NCBI RefSeq assembly: GCF_035582795.1
Contig: NC_134373.1
Span: forward strand, 11,705,501-11,769,500
Direction of reading: 5' to 3'
Origin: Mycteria americana
Taxonomy: Eukaryota > Chordata > Aves > Ciconiiformes > Ciconiidae
Length of the DNA stretch: 64,000 nt
Below the pieces are notes generated by a model. The model did no database searches, was not told the DNA's origin, and worked only from the letters and a program-made list of their open reading frames with translations. This document shows, piece after piece, positions 15,360-28,289 of the stretch (its first letter is position 1; each line of letters starts with the position of its first letter). The translations under genes were made by a program, and so were the position numbers.

Positions 15360-16360
15360 GGGAACCCTGCGGGGCTCCGCGGCAGCCCGCCGCCCGAGCC
15401 TCTCGCATGACAGGGCGGGCGAGGCGGGCGCTGGAGCGAGGGAGCGGAGCCCGGCGTGGGGGCAGCGGGCGCCCCGGTCCGCACGGCGCCGGGCCCGCCC
15501 CGAGCCCCGGGGGTACCGCGGGCGGGGGCCGGGGGGCCGCACCTGCCGCGGCACCGGTGCCGCTCGCGGAAAGCCCCGCGCCGGCCCCGCCGCGGCCCGG
15601 TCCCCCCAGGGTGCCGCCGCCCCCAGCTGCCTCTCGGGCTCAGCCACGTCCCTCGCCCCCGCGGGCGGCTCCCGCCGGCACCGGGCGGCACCGCGGCGCC
15701 CACTCACCTCGCAGAGGCGCGCACTGCGGCTCCGCGCCCCGCGGCGGGCTCCGGGGGAGGGCGGCACCCGCACCGCGCCGTGCCGCTGCGGAGCCAGGCG
15801 GCGGCCGGAGTCACCCCGTCCTTGCGGCAGGCGGCTCCCGCCGGTGGCGGCGGCGGCCCCTCCGCGCCCACGGCGGGGCGAGCGCCTCCCCGCGCAGGGG
15901 CGCCCGCGCCGCCCCCCGCCCCCGCGCCGCCTCAGCGGCGGGGCTGGGCCCCCCGCCCCTTCGCCGGCCTCCGCCTCCGCGCCGGCATCTTCCCTTCAGT
16001 CACCGACAGGCACGGTAGTACGCGGGTGTGGGTGGGCGGCCGGGCCGGGGCCGGGGCCGAGGCCGCAGCCCCGCGGGCCTGGGCGGCGCCGGGGGCGGGT
16101 AGCTCTCCGCGGGCAGCCGCTAACAAAGCCGCCCGCCCCCCCCCCGGCGGAAGCAAGGCAGGGGGATGCGGCCGCCCCGCGCCCCGCCGGCGGAGGGGGC
16201 TGCGGGGATCCCGCCCGTCCCGCGCCAGGCCGCGGCTCGGCGGCCGCCCGGGCCCCGCGCCGGAGCGGGCTGCGGCGCCCAGCGCGCTGCGGGCGATGCC
16301 AGTCCCCGCCGAGACCCGCCCGGCGAGCCCCGGCCCCCGCACCCAAAATAGGTAAATCCG
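15360..16360 (-). promoter_or_regulatory. HECW2: CpG island, probable HECW2 promoter
   Basis: About 1 kb of extremely G+C-rich, CpG-dense sequence with sharp borders against AT-rich DNA on both sides. Long open frames run through it on both strands and in several frames at once. That is the signature of GC-driven absence of stop codons, not of coding. A consensus minus-strand splice donor lies inside it at 15,707/15,708. With the conserved gene order this makes it the likely promoter of HECW2. No TATA box is evident. A plus-strand donor-like site (AATAG then GTAAAT, about 16,351/16,352) could mark a divergent transcript, but this is weak. Confidence 0.65.
15708..15990 (-). other. HECW2: Putative non-coding first exon of HECW2
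   Basis: On the minus strand the sequence reads CTCTGCGAG and then GTGAGTGG, a perfect GAG|GTGAGT donor. The exon would end at 15,708 and the intron would start at 15,707. The 5' limit is unknown; 15,990 is only a placeholder inside the island, because no transcription start can be read from sequence. The exon is assumed to be 5' UTR, since the HECW2 start codon is, as I recall it, in a later exon. RNA from the minus strand across this donor would confirm it. Confidence 0.4.
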
Positions 16361-19300
16361 GTCGGGCTGGTGAGGAGCCTTCCCCGTGCGGATCCGGGGG
16401 GAGATGGTCCTGCAGCTGCTACGTTTTAACCGCTATTTGTGAGAAAGCACCGCTGAAATGGTGCTTTGCAATGCCCATTTCTTTTTTTAGTTCACATGCA
16501 GTTATAAGCATTGGCAGTTACCGGTGTCACCAACGTGAATATGAGCCAGCCTTTATCATTTTCTCAGTGTCAATTATCCTGTCTATTTGAAAGCAGTTAG
16601 GTGTAATCAGCTCTACATTTCCTATTTCTTCGGCAATTTTACTTGTGCTTTGTCCACCGCAATGAATTCAGGAATGTTTTAACAGGAAAATGTGGTTACA
16701 AAAAATGTAAATTAAATGAAACTTAAAATACACACAGTAATTGTCAGAGGACCAGTGATGTGAAACACTGCAGAATCACAGCCCAACAAAAGCACGGTAA
16801 TGCCCATGACAGAAAAAATGGACACATTAGACTTATTCTTACATGATCCAGGTCCCGGTTGTTATTATTATGAGACAACACCTCCTGATTTGTTTTCTTT
16901 TCTGAGTCACGTGAAGGCAAAATCTTCCCACAAGCAAGGAGCAGATCACTCCTAACCACTTTGTATTCTACATCTGTTCTCTAAATTGTATAAATCTACC
17001 AATCTATGGGCAACTAAATGGGTTTTTGTAGACACTGTTTCTTCAGAATAACCAGCTGGCAACTATACTAAATTAATATATGTCAAAATACAAAGTAAAT
17101 TTTGTATAGCTTGTAGCGAATTCTCAAAGCCCTGGGCTTGAAATCCTTTCTGTGTTGAAGCCCATGGCACTTTTGTCTGGGGCTTCAATAGAAGGAGGGA
17201 ATTTGCTGTTCAGCCCTTCTGTACAATACTGGGCAAACTGCTCCAGATATGGGTGTATGTGGCCGTATTCCAAAGTAGGTCAAGCTATGAAAGTCATTAA
17301 CACTCTTCCATGGATCTGAAGCTTTAAAACTTTGTTTCAGTTCTTTTCTGTGAATTGCACATGTATTGGCACTTACAATGTAATTTAAACGTGCCTAGTG
17401 TGCAAATGATGGGGTGCAACTGATTAGTCTTACACAAATTTTCCCTGACTCCTTATACTTAAGAGAGTCCTACTCTGATGTATCGTTGCAATAAATTTGT
17501 TTGGATTTACACTAAAGGCTCAGATTTGGATGATCACATCTAGGTTAGTGGTGGTATGGGCATTCTCAGATACATCTCTCTCTTCAGTGGTACCTTCACT
17601 TGGCATTGATAACATAATGCCTATTTTACTTCCTGAAACAAGATGAAAAGAGAAAAAAGGATGTGTAATGCCAAGAGTTTCATAACATTTATAATTATTT
17701 GTGCTTTGTTTTTGGTTATCATGACACTTTTATGATGATAAGATGAGAAACTGAGAAGATGAAAACCGTTAGCTAATGAATTATTCTCAGTAAATTTGCA
17801 AGCTGTAAAAGCCCTTTGACGGTGTGACACGAGTGCAGACTGTCTTTAAGTTAAGACTTCTCATCTGTCAAATTAAAAAACTACATAAATCATACACTGG
17901 ATTTTCATGTTTCTTTCCCTCAAAATGGATTTTGAGAATGTTCCTGTACCCATGCTAGAAAAATCCTATTTCCACCAAGCAAAAATGTTAATTTATAGGA
18001 GTCTTTAATTCCCCTTGACTTCCCCCAAACATAAATGGCAGCGATCACAATAGTAAAATATAAAGTATTTGTAGAAGTTCAGCACTACTGCTTTCCAGTA
18101 ATTGCAAACCTGTCAATTTCCATGCTTATGTTTCTGATATATTCACATTATATATGACGCTACATGCATAGTTCTTTATTAACAGTTCCTGTGTCTTTGG
18201 TATAATTTAGGATTCTTTTCTATTTTCCCCAGATGTAACTCTGGCTGTAACTGAATAGAGTTGGGTGCACACTAGAAAATAAACGCATTTCATAGAGGAA
18301 CTGCTACTTCTGTGTTCACGGGTGCTTATACACCTACAGACACTACGCTAACAAGGAATAGGCTAACTTTTCAGAGCCATGCACTGATGCAATGGGTAGT
18401 TAACCTTCAACAGACTCAAAACCAGAGAAAATCAGCCTGCTTTTCTGGAGCAAACAGCTGTCTCTTCTCCTCTTTCCAATTCTATTGCTTCCCCCACACA
18501 CACCTGGCTCCATCTCATCTCTCCTTTGCCGAAAAGTTAAAACGAAAGAAACCAACGTGACAGAAGGTCATACAAAATCAGCTTTGCCCAAGTGGCTATT
18601 CCTACTGCCTTCGCTAGGGCTCTATTAACATTCTGTAACAGAGATGTGCAGTGCACAACACATGCCAGCACCTTTCCAGACCAAGAAGTATCTTTTTAAA
18701 GTTAAGTTACAATGTAGCTGAGGCAAAGCTATTATTGGGTGAAAGCTGGAAAAATTATATTACTCTCACCTGGAGATTAGGACCTAAAAATAGCTGAAGT
18801 AGCACTAGAATACTAAAACTTCCAAAGAATGTTTGTGTTATGTTCTTGGAAAAAGTTTCACTGGAGAAAAAACATTTTTCAGTCATCCCCAGCAATTATT
18901 TAGTAAAAAAACCTACAAAATGCTATGAACTGTAAAAATCTTTTACCATAAAAATAAATTAGACACCCAAAATTTCTAATTAATGCCCTTAAAGTTCTGT
19001 GTATGATGAGAACCTATGACATACTGACATAAGGATGCACCCTCTATAAAAGGGATATTCAGCTGCTGTAACTTTGGACATTGGTAACTTAACAAAAGAG
19101 GACATATACTTAATATAATTCATTAGACATTAATATTAAAAAGCAATATACATTTTGCCTGGCAGTATTGCTTAATTCCCACACAAATACTTAAGAGACA
19201 AGTACAGAAAAAGCAAAATATAACTTTTCAGCAAACAGTAAATAAAGAAAATAAAGCAATGTTCCAGTACTTCCCATCCCCTTTTTCTTCCTTTTGGTTA

Positions 19301-22300
19301 TCATTTAGAGCAAACAAAGAAGGACTTGATGAATCATCACTGAAGGTCATCATCTAGCACTGTGTGATCAGCAGTAGAGTGTATGAAGAACAATGCCCTT
19401 TGAGAGGGTAACTTTCCTGTACAACAGCTAGAAGCATTAAAAGACAAGAAATGCTGTTCTATATTATACGAAGATTTCATATTTTCCCAGCAATTCAATT
19501 CTCTGCAAGACAATGGGCCAAGCTAATACCCAAAATAAGAGTTTCTTTGCCATGACCATTAAAAAGCCAAACATAAAAAGGCTAAAAGGATCAACTGGAA
19601 GAACATTCATGTGGGATGGAAATGTAATGTTTCACAAGACTTCTGGGCAGGTTACCGTGCAGCAGCTGAAACTATTAATTGAAAGAATCACCCTAGGTGC
19701 CAAAATCTGTAGGGCATATTCTCTGGCCTGTCCTGCCTCTTTTGTGCTGCACAAAAGACTTAATGAGAGTGAAAACCATCTGCAGCTCCCCAGCTGGGGG
19801 TTTTTGTGATATAAAAGAGTCCCTGAGTGGCTGTGGAGTTGTCCACCCCATGGGAGGCCACATGCCCCTGCAATGTGAGCAGAGACAGGGGAGGGCACAG
19901 TGAGGGAAAGCACGCCTGGGGTTTGCTGCTCCAGCCGCCTGCAGCTGGTCCATGAGCCCTCAGGAGCTGTCACCATCTGGTACTATCTGGTGCCAGGGCA
20001 GGCATTTATCCAGCCAGAGAGTCAAGGAGCTTCACAGCAGCTCTCCACCCTTCTGATGTACTGAGAAGGGACCCACTGCACCAGGCCATCTGGGCTAATC
20101 TGTTAGAGCTCAAATCTGCAGACCCTAATCTGGCAAAACTCCCATGGATATCTCTGAGCACTTACCTGAGTTGGCCTTCTGGTCTTGGACCCAGAGGAAC
20201 ATTAATACATAAAGCAAATAAACATAGGGCCAAGTTTTGATTTAGAAAAATTTAAACCAATAATGAGAAGTGTATTAATTGCAAATATTAAAGCAATCTC
20301 CTACCAATAACATTTTATGAAATTATGGAAATAGTTCTTGGGTACAGAAATGAAATCTGCTGCAGTTCCTAATGCTTCCAGATAGTTACTGAAATGCGCA
20401 TAAAGATCACTGAATTGGGGTTAAAATTATGATTATAAAAGCAATTGTCAGTTTCTGTTGGTACTTGCAGAGATTTAATTTTAGAACTGTACCTTAGGCA
20501 AGTAATATAGGATTAGATCCATACACACTGCATCCTAAGTCACACTGAAATGTCACTTGTAACACACACTTTCACGATCTTGCTATTTGACTTATAAACG
20601 TGTCAGTCAAATCTTCAGAGAAAGCCTGCAGTATACGTAGGCTGTATTGAGGTAGTATGTTACAGTATCAATGGATCATGCTTTTGTAAAATCAGGAAGC
20701 TTCCATAACTGAAGAAAATGAACGCATTTTTCTTTTGGAATATTCTTGCTGAAGCAAGTAAAAGGAGTCTGTGGGGAAACAGTCCAACATCATGCTGAGA
20801 AGACAAATGATATAAGGATTGTGAAGGTATCAAGACATTAGGGAGGCTGAAAAGAGGATGACAAATCTGTGTTAGAACCCTGGAGAATTTAAAGATCTGT
20901 ACTGACAGTAGTGGAACAATTCCTGGTTTTCCCCAGTGAAGGGGGAGCAGAAAAGGCTCAGGCAGGTGGCACAGAACTGTCACATCACTAATATCACTAG
21001 GATTCAAATCCCAGAGTAGTTATCTGGTGCCCCTCTTCACGTTAGTTCACACCTCTCTAGACAGTAACGATGGTTATTTGAATTACACATTTGATCAATA
21101 ATTTGACTAAAATCCTCAAATGGTCTCTTTAGGAGTCTTACCACTTCCCACAACAGCAACAATTACCACGTAGATGCATTTAGTAAGCATATACAGCAGA
21201 TATTAAGTGAGCAAGCTATACTACCAATGAATTTTCTTTAAATGATTCGAAGAAAGCAGTAATTTCTTTGGCAACCAGGCAGCAGGTTACCCTAGTGACA
21301 TTAATTCCTTCCGCATCCTACATAGGATTGAATGTGGAATTAGCAGAGCTGGAAAATGCCCCTGCAGCTGTGGCAGAAATAATATACTTCTCACTGTAAG
21401 TGGAAGCTTCTCTTCAGGAGATGCTTGTGCTTCACTGTTCTTTATCAAACAGGGTAACACGAATATACATTTCACTGACAGGCTTGATCAGCAATGGAAA
21501 GTCATCTTATCATGAACTGAGAGAAAACTGTCAAACACTTGAGCCATATTTATCCTGCACAGAACAAATAAACATTAATGCGAGAAAAATAAAGCCACTC
21601 TGAAAGCCTGAAGAATCAACAAAGAGGCTTTTTGCCTGTGCCTAATCCAGCTAAACCTTCTTAAAGTCCCATTCAAAATAGATACTTGACATGATTTCCA
21701 TCCACAATAGCTTTCTTACCCATTACATCCTCTTCCATTTATGAAAGGACTATACGTTTATATTTAAGAATCCACAGAGTTGTCTGAAGTACAGATACTG
21801 AGATGGTTATTTTGGCTAAGAATTCAATTCAGAATGGTGAAAATGACTAGGGCTTTACCTTCCACAACTCTTTTGCCAATTTCATAGAGAGAAGATTTTC
21901 TTTCAGTGACTGCATAATATACAAATGATGGTGACCTTAAAGCCAGCATTCAGTCAGTTTTCTGTGTAGAAGCGTCACCATAACCATATCCAGTACCATT
22001 ACAAAGATAACAGCAAAATCCTAACAGCCATGAATATAATCTCACTCCTTGTGGAGGCTCAAAGTAAAAGGAAGAGCTTGTATTTTGATATTTTTACCTT
22101 GTTCTTACTGCAAGGTGTTATACAACTTTAATGTTAATTTTCACCTGGCATTTTTTTCTTGGCATCCCATGGAAAGACAGCAGTGGCAAATCATTAGTTC
22201 GTAACAATGGCAACATACATTCCACAAGAATATAAATCTAACTTATTCTATTTTTTTAGTATAGTGTAAGCTATCTGACCACCCTGAAGTTTTGCAGCCT

Positions 22301-25300
22301 ATACATTCCTAATATATATTCATTTAACAGTAGCCCACTGGGCAGCTCTGCCGTATAAGTCAACACTTGTTCATAAATCAAACATTCAGAAAACAACCAC
22401 AGGAGCAGAAAGAGGCCTGTAGGTATACCTCTCTCTTAGAAAGTTTACATAAAATATAATATAAATAACTTTTTTTAATATGCCTTCTAATAGAAAGGTT
22501 TTACAAAACTCAGATTTCCAACATCTGTTGTATGTATTACAAAAAAATTAAGCAAACAAAAATTAGATTTTGAGGCTTATAGATTCTGAATACCCAGACC
22601 TGGTGATGTGGTGGTGTAGCAACCAGTATGACCGAGAATGGGGACCTCAGCTGAACAACACATAAAAATAACGGCTCCAAATGAAAGCCGCAATGAGGCA
22701 TATTATGATGCCGCAAAGTGCCTGTAGATTAAACATGCACTTAAATTCAAACACAGAGTTAACTGCTTAACTGAAGAGAGATGAATTTAAACATGCACTT
22801 CAAGTTAAGCCAAACATCAACAGGCAAAAACATCGCACATGTCTGTGAAAAACAATCCCTTTCAAAATGTAAAAACTGCTCAGGGGAAGAGTGTGATGAC
22901 ACATACAGAAGAAATGATAGTAGCAAAGAACATTAGAGGAAGTAACAATATTAGAAATCTTCATGCTGACAAAGAACAACAAACAAATATTTGGGTTTAC
23001 AGAGTAAATAAAAATACAGTACAGAGTGTAGTAAATAAGGCCCAAATAAGAACTCCAGAGTGATCAACAGTACAGCTAACTGCTGAGCCTTGTACCCAAA
23101 TCACTATCTGCCTGTGTTACCTGTAGAAAAGAAGAGTGGTGGTGTATACTGCTGTATACTGCTGAATATGCAGTAACTCTTGTTCATGTAATCTGTGTAC
23201 TGGAGACTAAACCTGCAGCCCTACAGGTGCTTTGGAAGAGCAGAGCCAAGAAGAACAGGAATTCTTGAGACAAACATTAAAAGCTCAAAGATAAGAAAAA
23301 ATAGTTAGAGTAAGACCGGTCCAGAGTATGGTTGCACAAATTCTCTAAAAACTGAAGCATGGAGAAAATAAACCTCTACAAGTATTTACAGTTTTAAGTG
23401 TTCTGATACACGGATGACACACTGCAAGGATATCTGGAGTGCAGTTTGAACTGATCAAAGTCACTCTAATCCTGGCATATTTGGATCAGGAATACCTGTC
23501 AGGTTTCAGCTAAGCTCACACCACTGTATTAGGCAACCATTTAAATCCCATGCAAGATTTTGGGCTGGTATGTCATTTCAGAGCAGGAATCCAAGCTACG
23601 GCATGGCAATCATTCCAGGAGTACCGAAACCACATACAAGCATTTCTCTCACTGACGAATGTGGTTTTGTTTTTACAGCAACATTACTTAGTTGAGGTAC
23701 GCAGCACACTGTTCTACATTTGTGGCCTCGCCTACTTTGCTTTATATAAAAACTGAAATGTCATCTATCTTCTTTATTCTACAGTAGAATTCACAGGGTG
23801 TATCATTCTTGCCACATCAACACCCCTCTGTTGTTTTTGGTTGATAGGTGCAAGCCTTAGTTTTGTGTTTTACTACAACAGTTGTTTTACAAGGCAAGTT
23901 TAGGGACTTCACTCACACTCCATTTATCCAAACTTTGTTTGTAATAAAGACCCACTTTCTAATCTCTGAAGCAAAGTACCGAACCATGTATTATGAAACT
24001 TCGGATTACACGTTGACAGGCTGAAAGTACGGACATAACAACACAGCCCGTGCACAACACAGACAGGTATCCAGATTTCCATAGTGAGGTTTTGCCTGAT
24101 GATGGACTGATGGCATCATGCACTTGCAACCTGTAGGAGCTATTCTCCATTGCCTACTATCTTGTATGAAATGCTACCTCCTGTTTTTTAGTGAAGTCTG
24201 AATATGTTGTATAGATCGTAACTATAGATTTTTAAAGCAAGACTGCATAGAGTGCTATCATTATTCTACGAAGAATAATCCTGCAATGACAGAATGCAGT
24301 CTACACATGCAAAAATTTATCTCACCCTAAGGACTCTAGTTCAGGGGACAAAGGTGCCATTACTTGACAACAGATACTGGAGACTTTTGATCATGTGAGT
24401 TAGGCTATGTAAGTGATCTGGTTATTACATGACCAGATTACTGCAAGGTGAGTATTCTGCAAGGTGAATATTTGTACCTGGATTATACCAGTGAATAGGA
24501 AAAGGACTCTAAATTCTGAAAAGTCTCTTCTAATCAGATTTGAATAGCACACTTAATTCTAAGCGAATGCATCTTATTAAGCACGAGTGGAATTAATTTC
24601 CTAGTGAAAGGCTAAATGCAGCAGGAAAAAAAAGGGAAAAAATGTTACTTAGTTTAGCCTTGATGGCTAATTCATGGTACTTCACTACACTATTATCAAA
24701 GGTGTCTGAATAACTTCAGTAAAGTGCTGTAAGATATTACTGCAGAAAACATCTCCACTCTATTATTCCTATGAATGATGAATGCTATTTAGGCATCAAG
24801 CTACTGCTTTCACAATAAGTTATAACATTACTTCCACAAAGGCAGGTATAACATTATGAGAAAAACAAAACAGTCCAGGTAATATAACTATTTAAAAATC
24901 ATTATGATTACAACTTGGTATATTTTGGAGAATATCATTAGTGTATATTTGTTAAACCTCTTAATTTGCCTCAAATTACACATGATTTGGAGAAGCTTGC
25001 TGAAGCTAGTATTTATCTCAGGTATTAGGTATATTTTTTTCTGAGAAATTCTAGGTTGACACATGAACAGAAAATGGCAGGAAAAGAAATATTGTTTCTC
25101 CCACAGCAAGCACACTAATGTAAAGCTTAAAAATGAAGCAGCAGCTGCACATTTTTGCTTAGACCTTTGAACTGCACCATATGGCTGACGCTCAGTTAAG
25201 CAAAGATTTATCAGTCCCTGATTGGAATGTGTCCAGGACTCGCTATTTTCTCAAATCTTTGAACCAGAGTACTAGAACTGAACGTACAATTTTCTGGACT

Positions 25301-27664
25301 CACACAAGATACCATACACTTTCAAATCTTTGAATGAAATGAGGAAAATTTAATGTATATATTCATGGGTATGCATTTCTATATTTTAGAATGAAAATAT
25401 ACCAGTGCTATAAAAGCTACAAAAAGGCAGTTTCATGTTACAGCTTTAGCCAAGTTAACACCTCACCACCATCAAAATGGTGAGTTCCAAATCCCTACCA
25501 ATGCTCCTCAAGCAGTCCCATCATTTCCATCTGCTTTAGCAACCACCAAATTGCATGGCAAAGAATATTCTATTCACTAAAATTACAGAATACCAACCCA
25601 GTAAAAGTGTGTATTTTATTGCTGAGTTAGTAAATTGAATGGGATCACCATGCAATCCGAGTGGCACAGGATCTGGTATGACAGACAGGTGATCCCATGA
25701 TTAGGAAGAGATGGCAAGGGAGAAGGGAATGAGACAACTTCTGTTTGAAAGCACAATGCTGTTATTTTGACTTCTAATCTAAACATTAACTGTTTTCTAC
25801 TCCCTGGACACTTTGCTTCTGCTTTTAGCTGTATGCTTTCTAAGTTCATTTACATCACACCCAAGTGCAGCACTAAATTCATGAACAACAGACAAGCCCA
25901 TGACTTCAAGTCTAAAAGTGCTAAGAGTGGAATAAGAAATAAGAACTTCAGAATGAATCCAGTAGGAATTTTATCCAACTGAGTATTGGAGAGGATATCA
26001 AGATCTGGGAGATAAAATGTTGTGACTGCATAGAAAAATATGTAATTTTTCCATTGAAGATTGTATATTTCATTTATTTGATAATGCACCCAAACACAGA
26101 CACAATATCAGACTGAAGTAGGTCATGAATTTTTTACCATCAGATTATTTGAGGCAATAGAAATGTAACAAGTTGTTTACAGTGAAAATCCTAAACGAAA
26201 ATTTGGCAATAATGAAGTCAGTCAAACATAAAGCTTTTATGTTAAATTGTAAAAGCTTAGTTTTAAATTCCATGTAAGACTCCATGGTTAAATTCTGCTT
26301 TTATAGACAGGTGGTAGAGTTTTTTCTTTGCTTGTTTATTATAAATGTACTTGAGTGCATCTATTCAGTTCACTGAAAAAAACCAGAAACATAATTTGCA
26401 ATATTTTAATCCATGAGGCTTAATTCCTTTGCAATCACAATTTCAATGTAGCAACAGATTTCACTGTCACTATTGCTACACAGGGATTAAACTTTCCCTG
26501 TTGATTTTGTATACTGGGGAACAAAATGTAATTGAAGGGTTCAATCGGTTCTATTCGAAGGTTTTTATTTGTTTTTCCTTTTCGTAAGTGTCACCTCATC
26601 ATTGCAATTCATATTTTCATAAATGTTGAAATATTATTCTACTATAATAAAACTAGAAAACATTTCTGCAGTCCTGTTCTTCCGTGTCACCAGTTTACTG
26701 AAACCTCATGGAATAGCAAATGACTTCTAACATAGCAAGTGAAGAATACTACTTAAAACCAACTTCAACTGTAAATTTACTAGCAGCACTATACAAAAAA
26801 GTATATTTACAGCATTTAGGTCTTCACATAGTTTACAGAATAATACTGGTGCATTGCAAATCATGGCTATTCTACTTCCATGACCTTTCCTGATGTGCTC
26901 CATTAAACTTTGACCAGGGAAGATGCTTTCTTGATTTGACAGATTAATGCAAACTTCATTACCTTAACAGAGGGGCTTGAAAAAAATTGACTGCTGCTCT
27001 GGCGTTAAGTGTTTTTATCATTACTATTTTACACATACAGTATAGTTCAATAAAGAAGCTTCAGTTACTTTGGCAAAACACAGCCTTTTACACTGATAGG
27101 ACACGGTAGGAGACCGCTAGACACCTTCTTAGCTAGGTGTATATCAAGCAACAAATGGAGATATTAAGTGATTTAGCTGGAGTTATTCACAAAACAGCAC
27201 CTTAGCTGGAACCCAAGAATTCTGATATCAGATTCTCAACTAGCATACGTTGATATGAAATACCTGACATTATATGAGCACCTGGTCACCAAGTTCTAGT
27301 TTTCCATTCTATGGCACAGTCTGTTTGGACTGTGTATGTTCAGAGCTTTCCTAATTTTTTTCAAGTTTATTGGAAAGGATGGGAAGGAATAGAGAGAGGT
27401 CATCTAGTACACTGCTTCCAATCCTTTTTTAAAATCCAAGGACCAGATAGTACTTCGGGGAAAAAAAATCTGTGGAAAAAGCTGTATTCTTTTTTGGTGG
27501 GAAGGCATGTGATAAATATTTAGCATTTAGGCAAAAGAAGTTGCACTAAATTAAAATGTTACTATATGTACCATCTTCATTTAAAATATACATTAGAAAA
27601 ATTACAATAATATGACGTAATTCCTGACTTTGCCTGTCAAAAGTCAATGACACATAGCTGCTAA

Positions 27665-27690
27665 CTCATACAAAAATGTATTTGTATGAG
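27665..27690. repeat. Inverted repeat, 10-bp arms, 6-base loop
   Basis: CTCATACAAA at 27,665-27,674 is followed by a six-base spacer and its exact reverse complement TTTGTATGAG at 27,681-27,690. It may be a chance hairpin in AT-rich DNA. Confidence 0.85.
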
Positions 27691-28256
27691 GTTTTATTTT
27701 GCTTTTTGTAACTGCAATTCTTTATACATGATGAGGCCATCATCTCTTGTTTACGATACCACCAGGGTCTGTGGACCATGAATGTACTCATACAGGTCTA
27801 GTCCATCCTTCTGCCCTAAGGTAGAATGAATTATGACTGAACCGTTTCTGGGATATTTTACGCAGGACACCAGAGCAAATTATCAGAACACTGTCTTTGG
27901 CCACAAATTCTATAAAGAATAGTTATTACCTTGAAAATGCATAGTGAGATTACAGCATATTATACACTTTTGGTGTATATAGTTATGAATTCTGATTACA
28001 AAATGTAATGGACAAAAAATCTGTCCTAGTAAACTCATCTAGGAAGTGCTACAGACTTCAGTAACATCCAACATTTCATTCAGCCTATACTTTCTACTAT
28101 TCAGTAATTTTGACCATACAGGTAAGAATCTGTGCTCATTGCATCCTGCAGCCTACCAGCTACTGAAAGATATTCCAACTCTGTGATATTTTTTAAAATG
28201 GTCTCACACTGCCCTGTTGAATGCAATTGTGCATTCTTTCCCATAATCACACAAAT

Positions 28257-28289
28257 CTTTGTAAGTGGCAGGAAAAGTCACTTACAAAG
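28257..28289. repeat. Inverted repeat, 11-bp arms, 11-base loop
   Basis: CTTTGTAAGTG at 28,257-28,267 and its exact reverse complement CACTTACAAAG at 28,279-28,289 flank an 11-base spacer. The hairpin is too short to look like a microRNA precursor. Confidence 0.85.

Larger units (their letters stand above)
1..15707 (-). other. HECW2: Probable HECW2 intron 1 (non-coding)
   Basis: This AT-rich stretch has only short, unconvincing open frames on both strands, and I recognise no protein domain in it. It lies downstream, on the minus strand, of the CpG island and splice donor at 15,707/15,708. In the gene order I recall for human 2q33.1, HECW2 (a HECT E3 ubiquitin ligase, also NEDL2) is the minus-strand gene next to CCDC150 and has a non-coding first exon followed by a very long intron. 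I looked for the HECW2 N-terminal coding exon and did not see it, so it would lie beyond the left edge. Contents seen: one CR1 copy (about 7.55-7.77 kb), poly(A) and poly(T) runs, a short TG repeat and a purine-rich tract. The assignment is an inference from synteny and one splice site. Confidence 0.5.

Noticed and set aside
15456-16355. A 299-codon open frame on the plus strand (and several overlapping ones on both strands) in the first CpG island
   Set aside because: Open frames exist on both strands and in several frames at once, with Pro/Ala/Arg/Gly-rich translation. This is expected when high GC content removes stop codons. No domain is recognisable.
19513-19976. GC-richer patch with open frames on both strands
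   Set aside because: No family resemblance, no convincing exon borders, and mutually overlapping frames. Probably chance.
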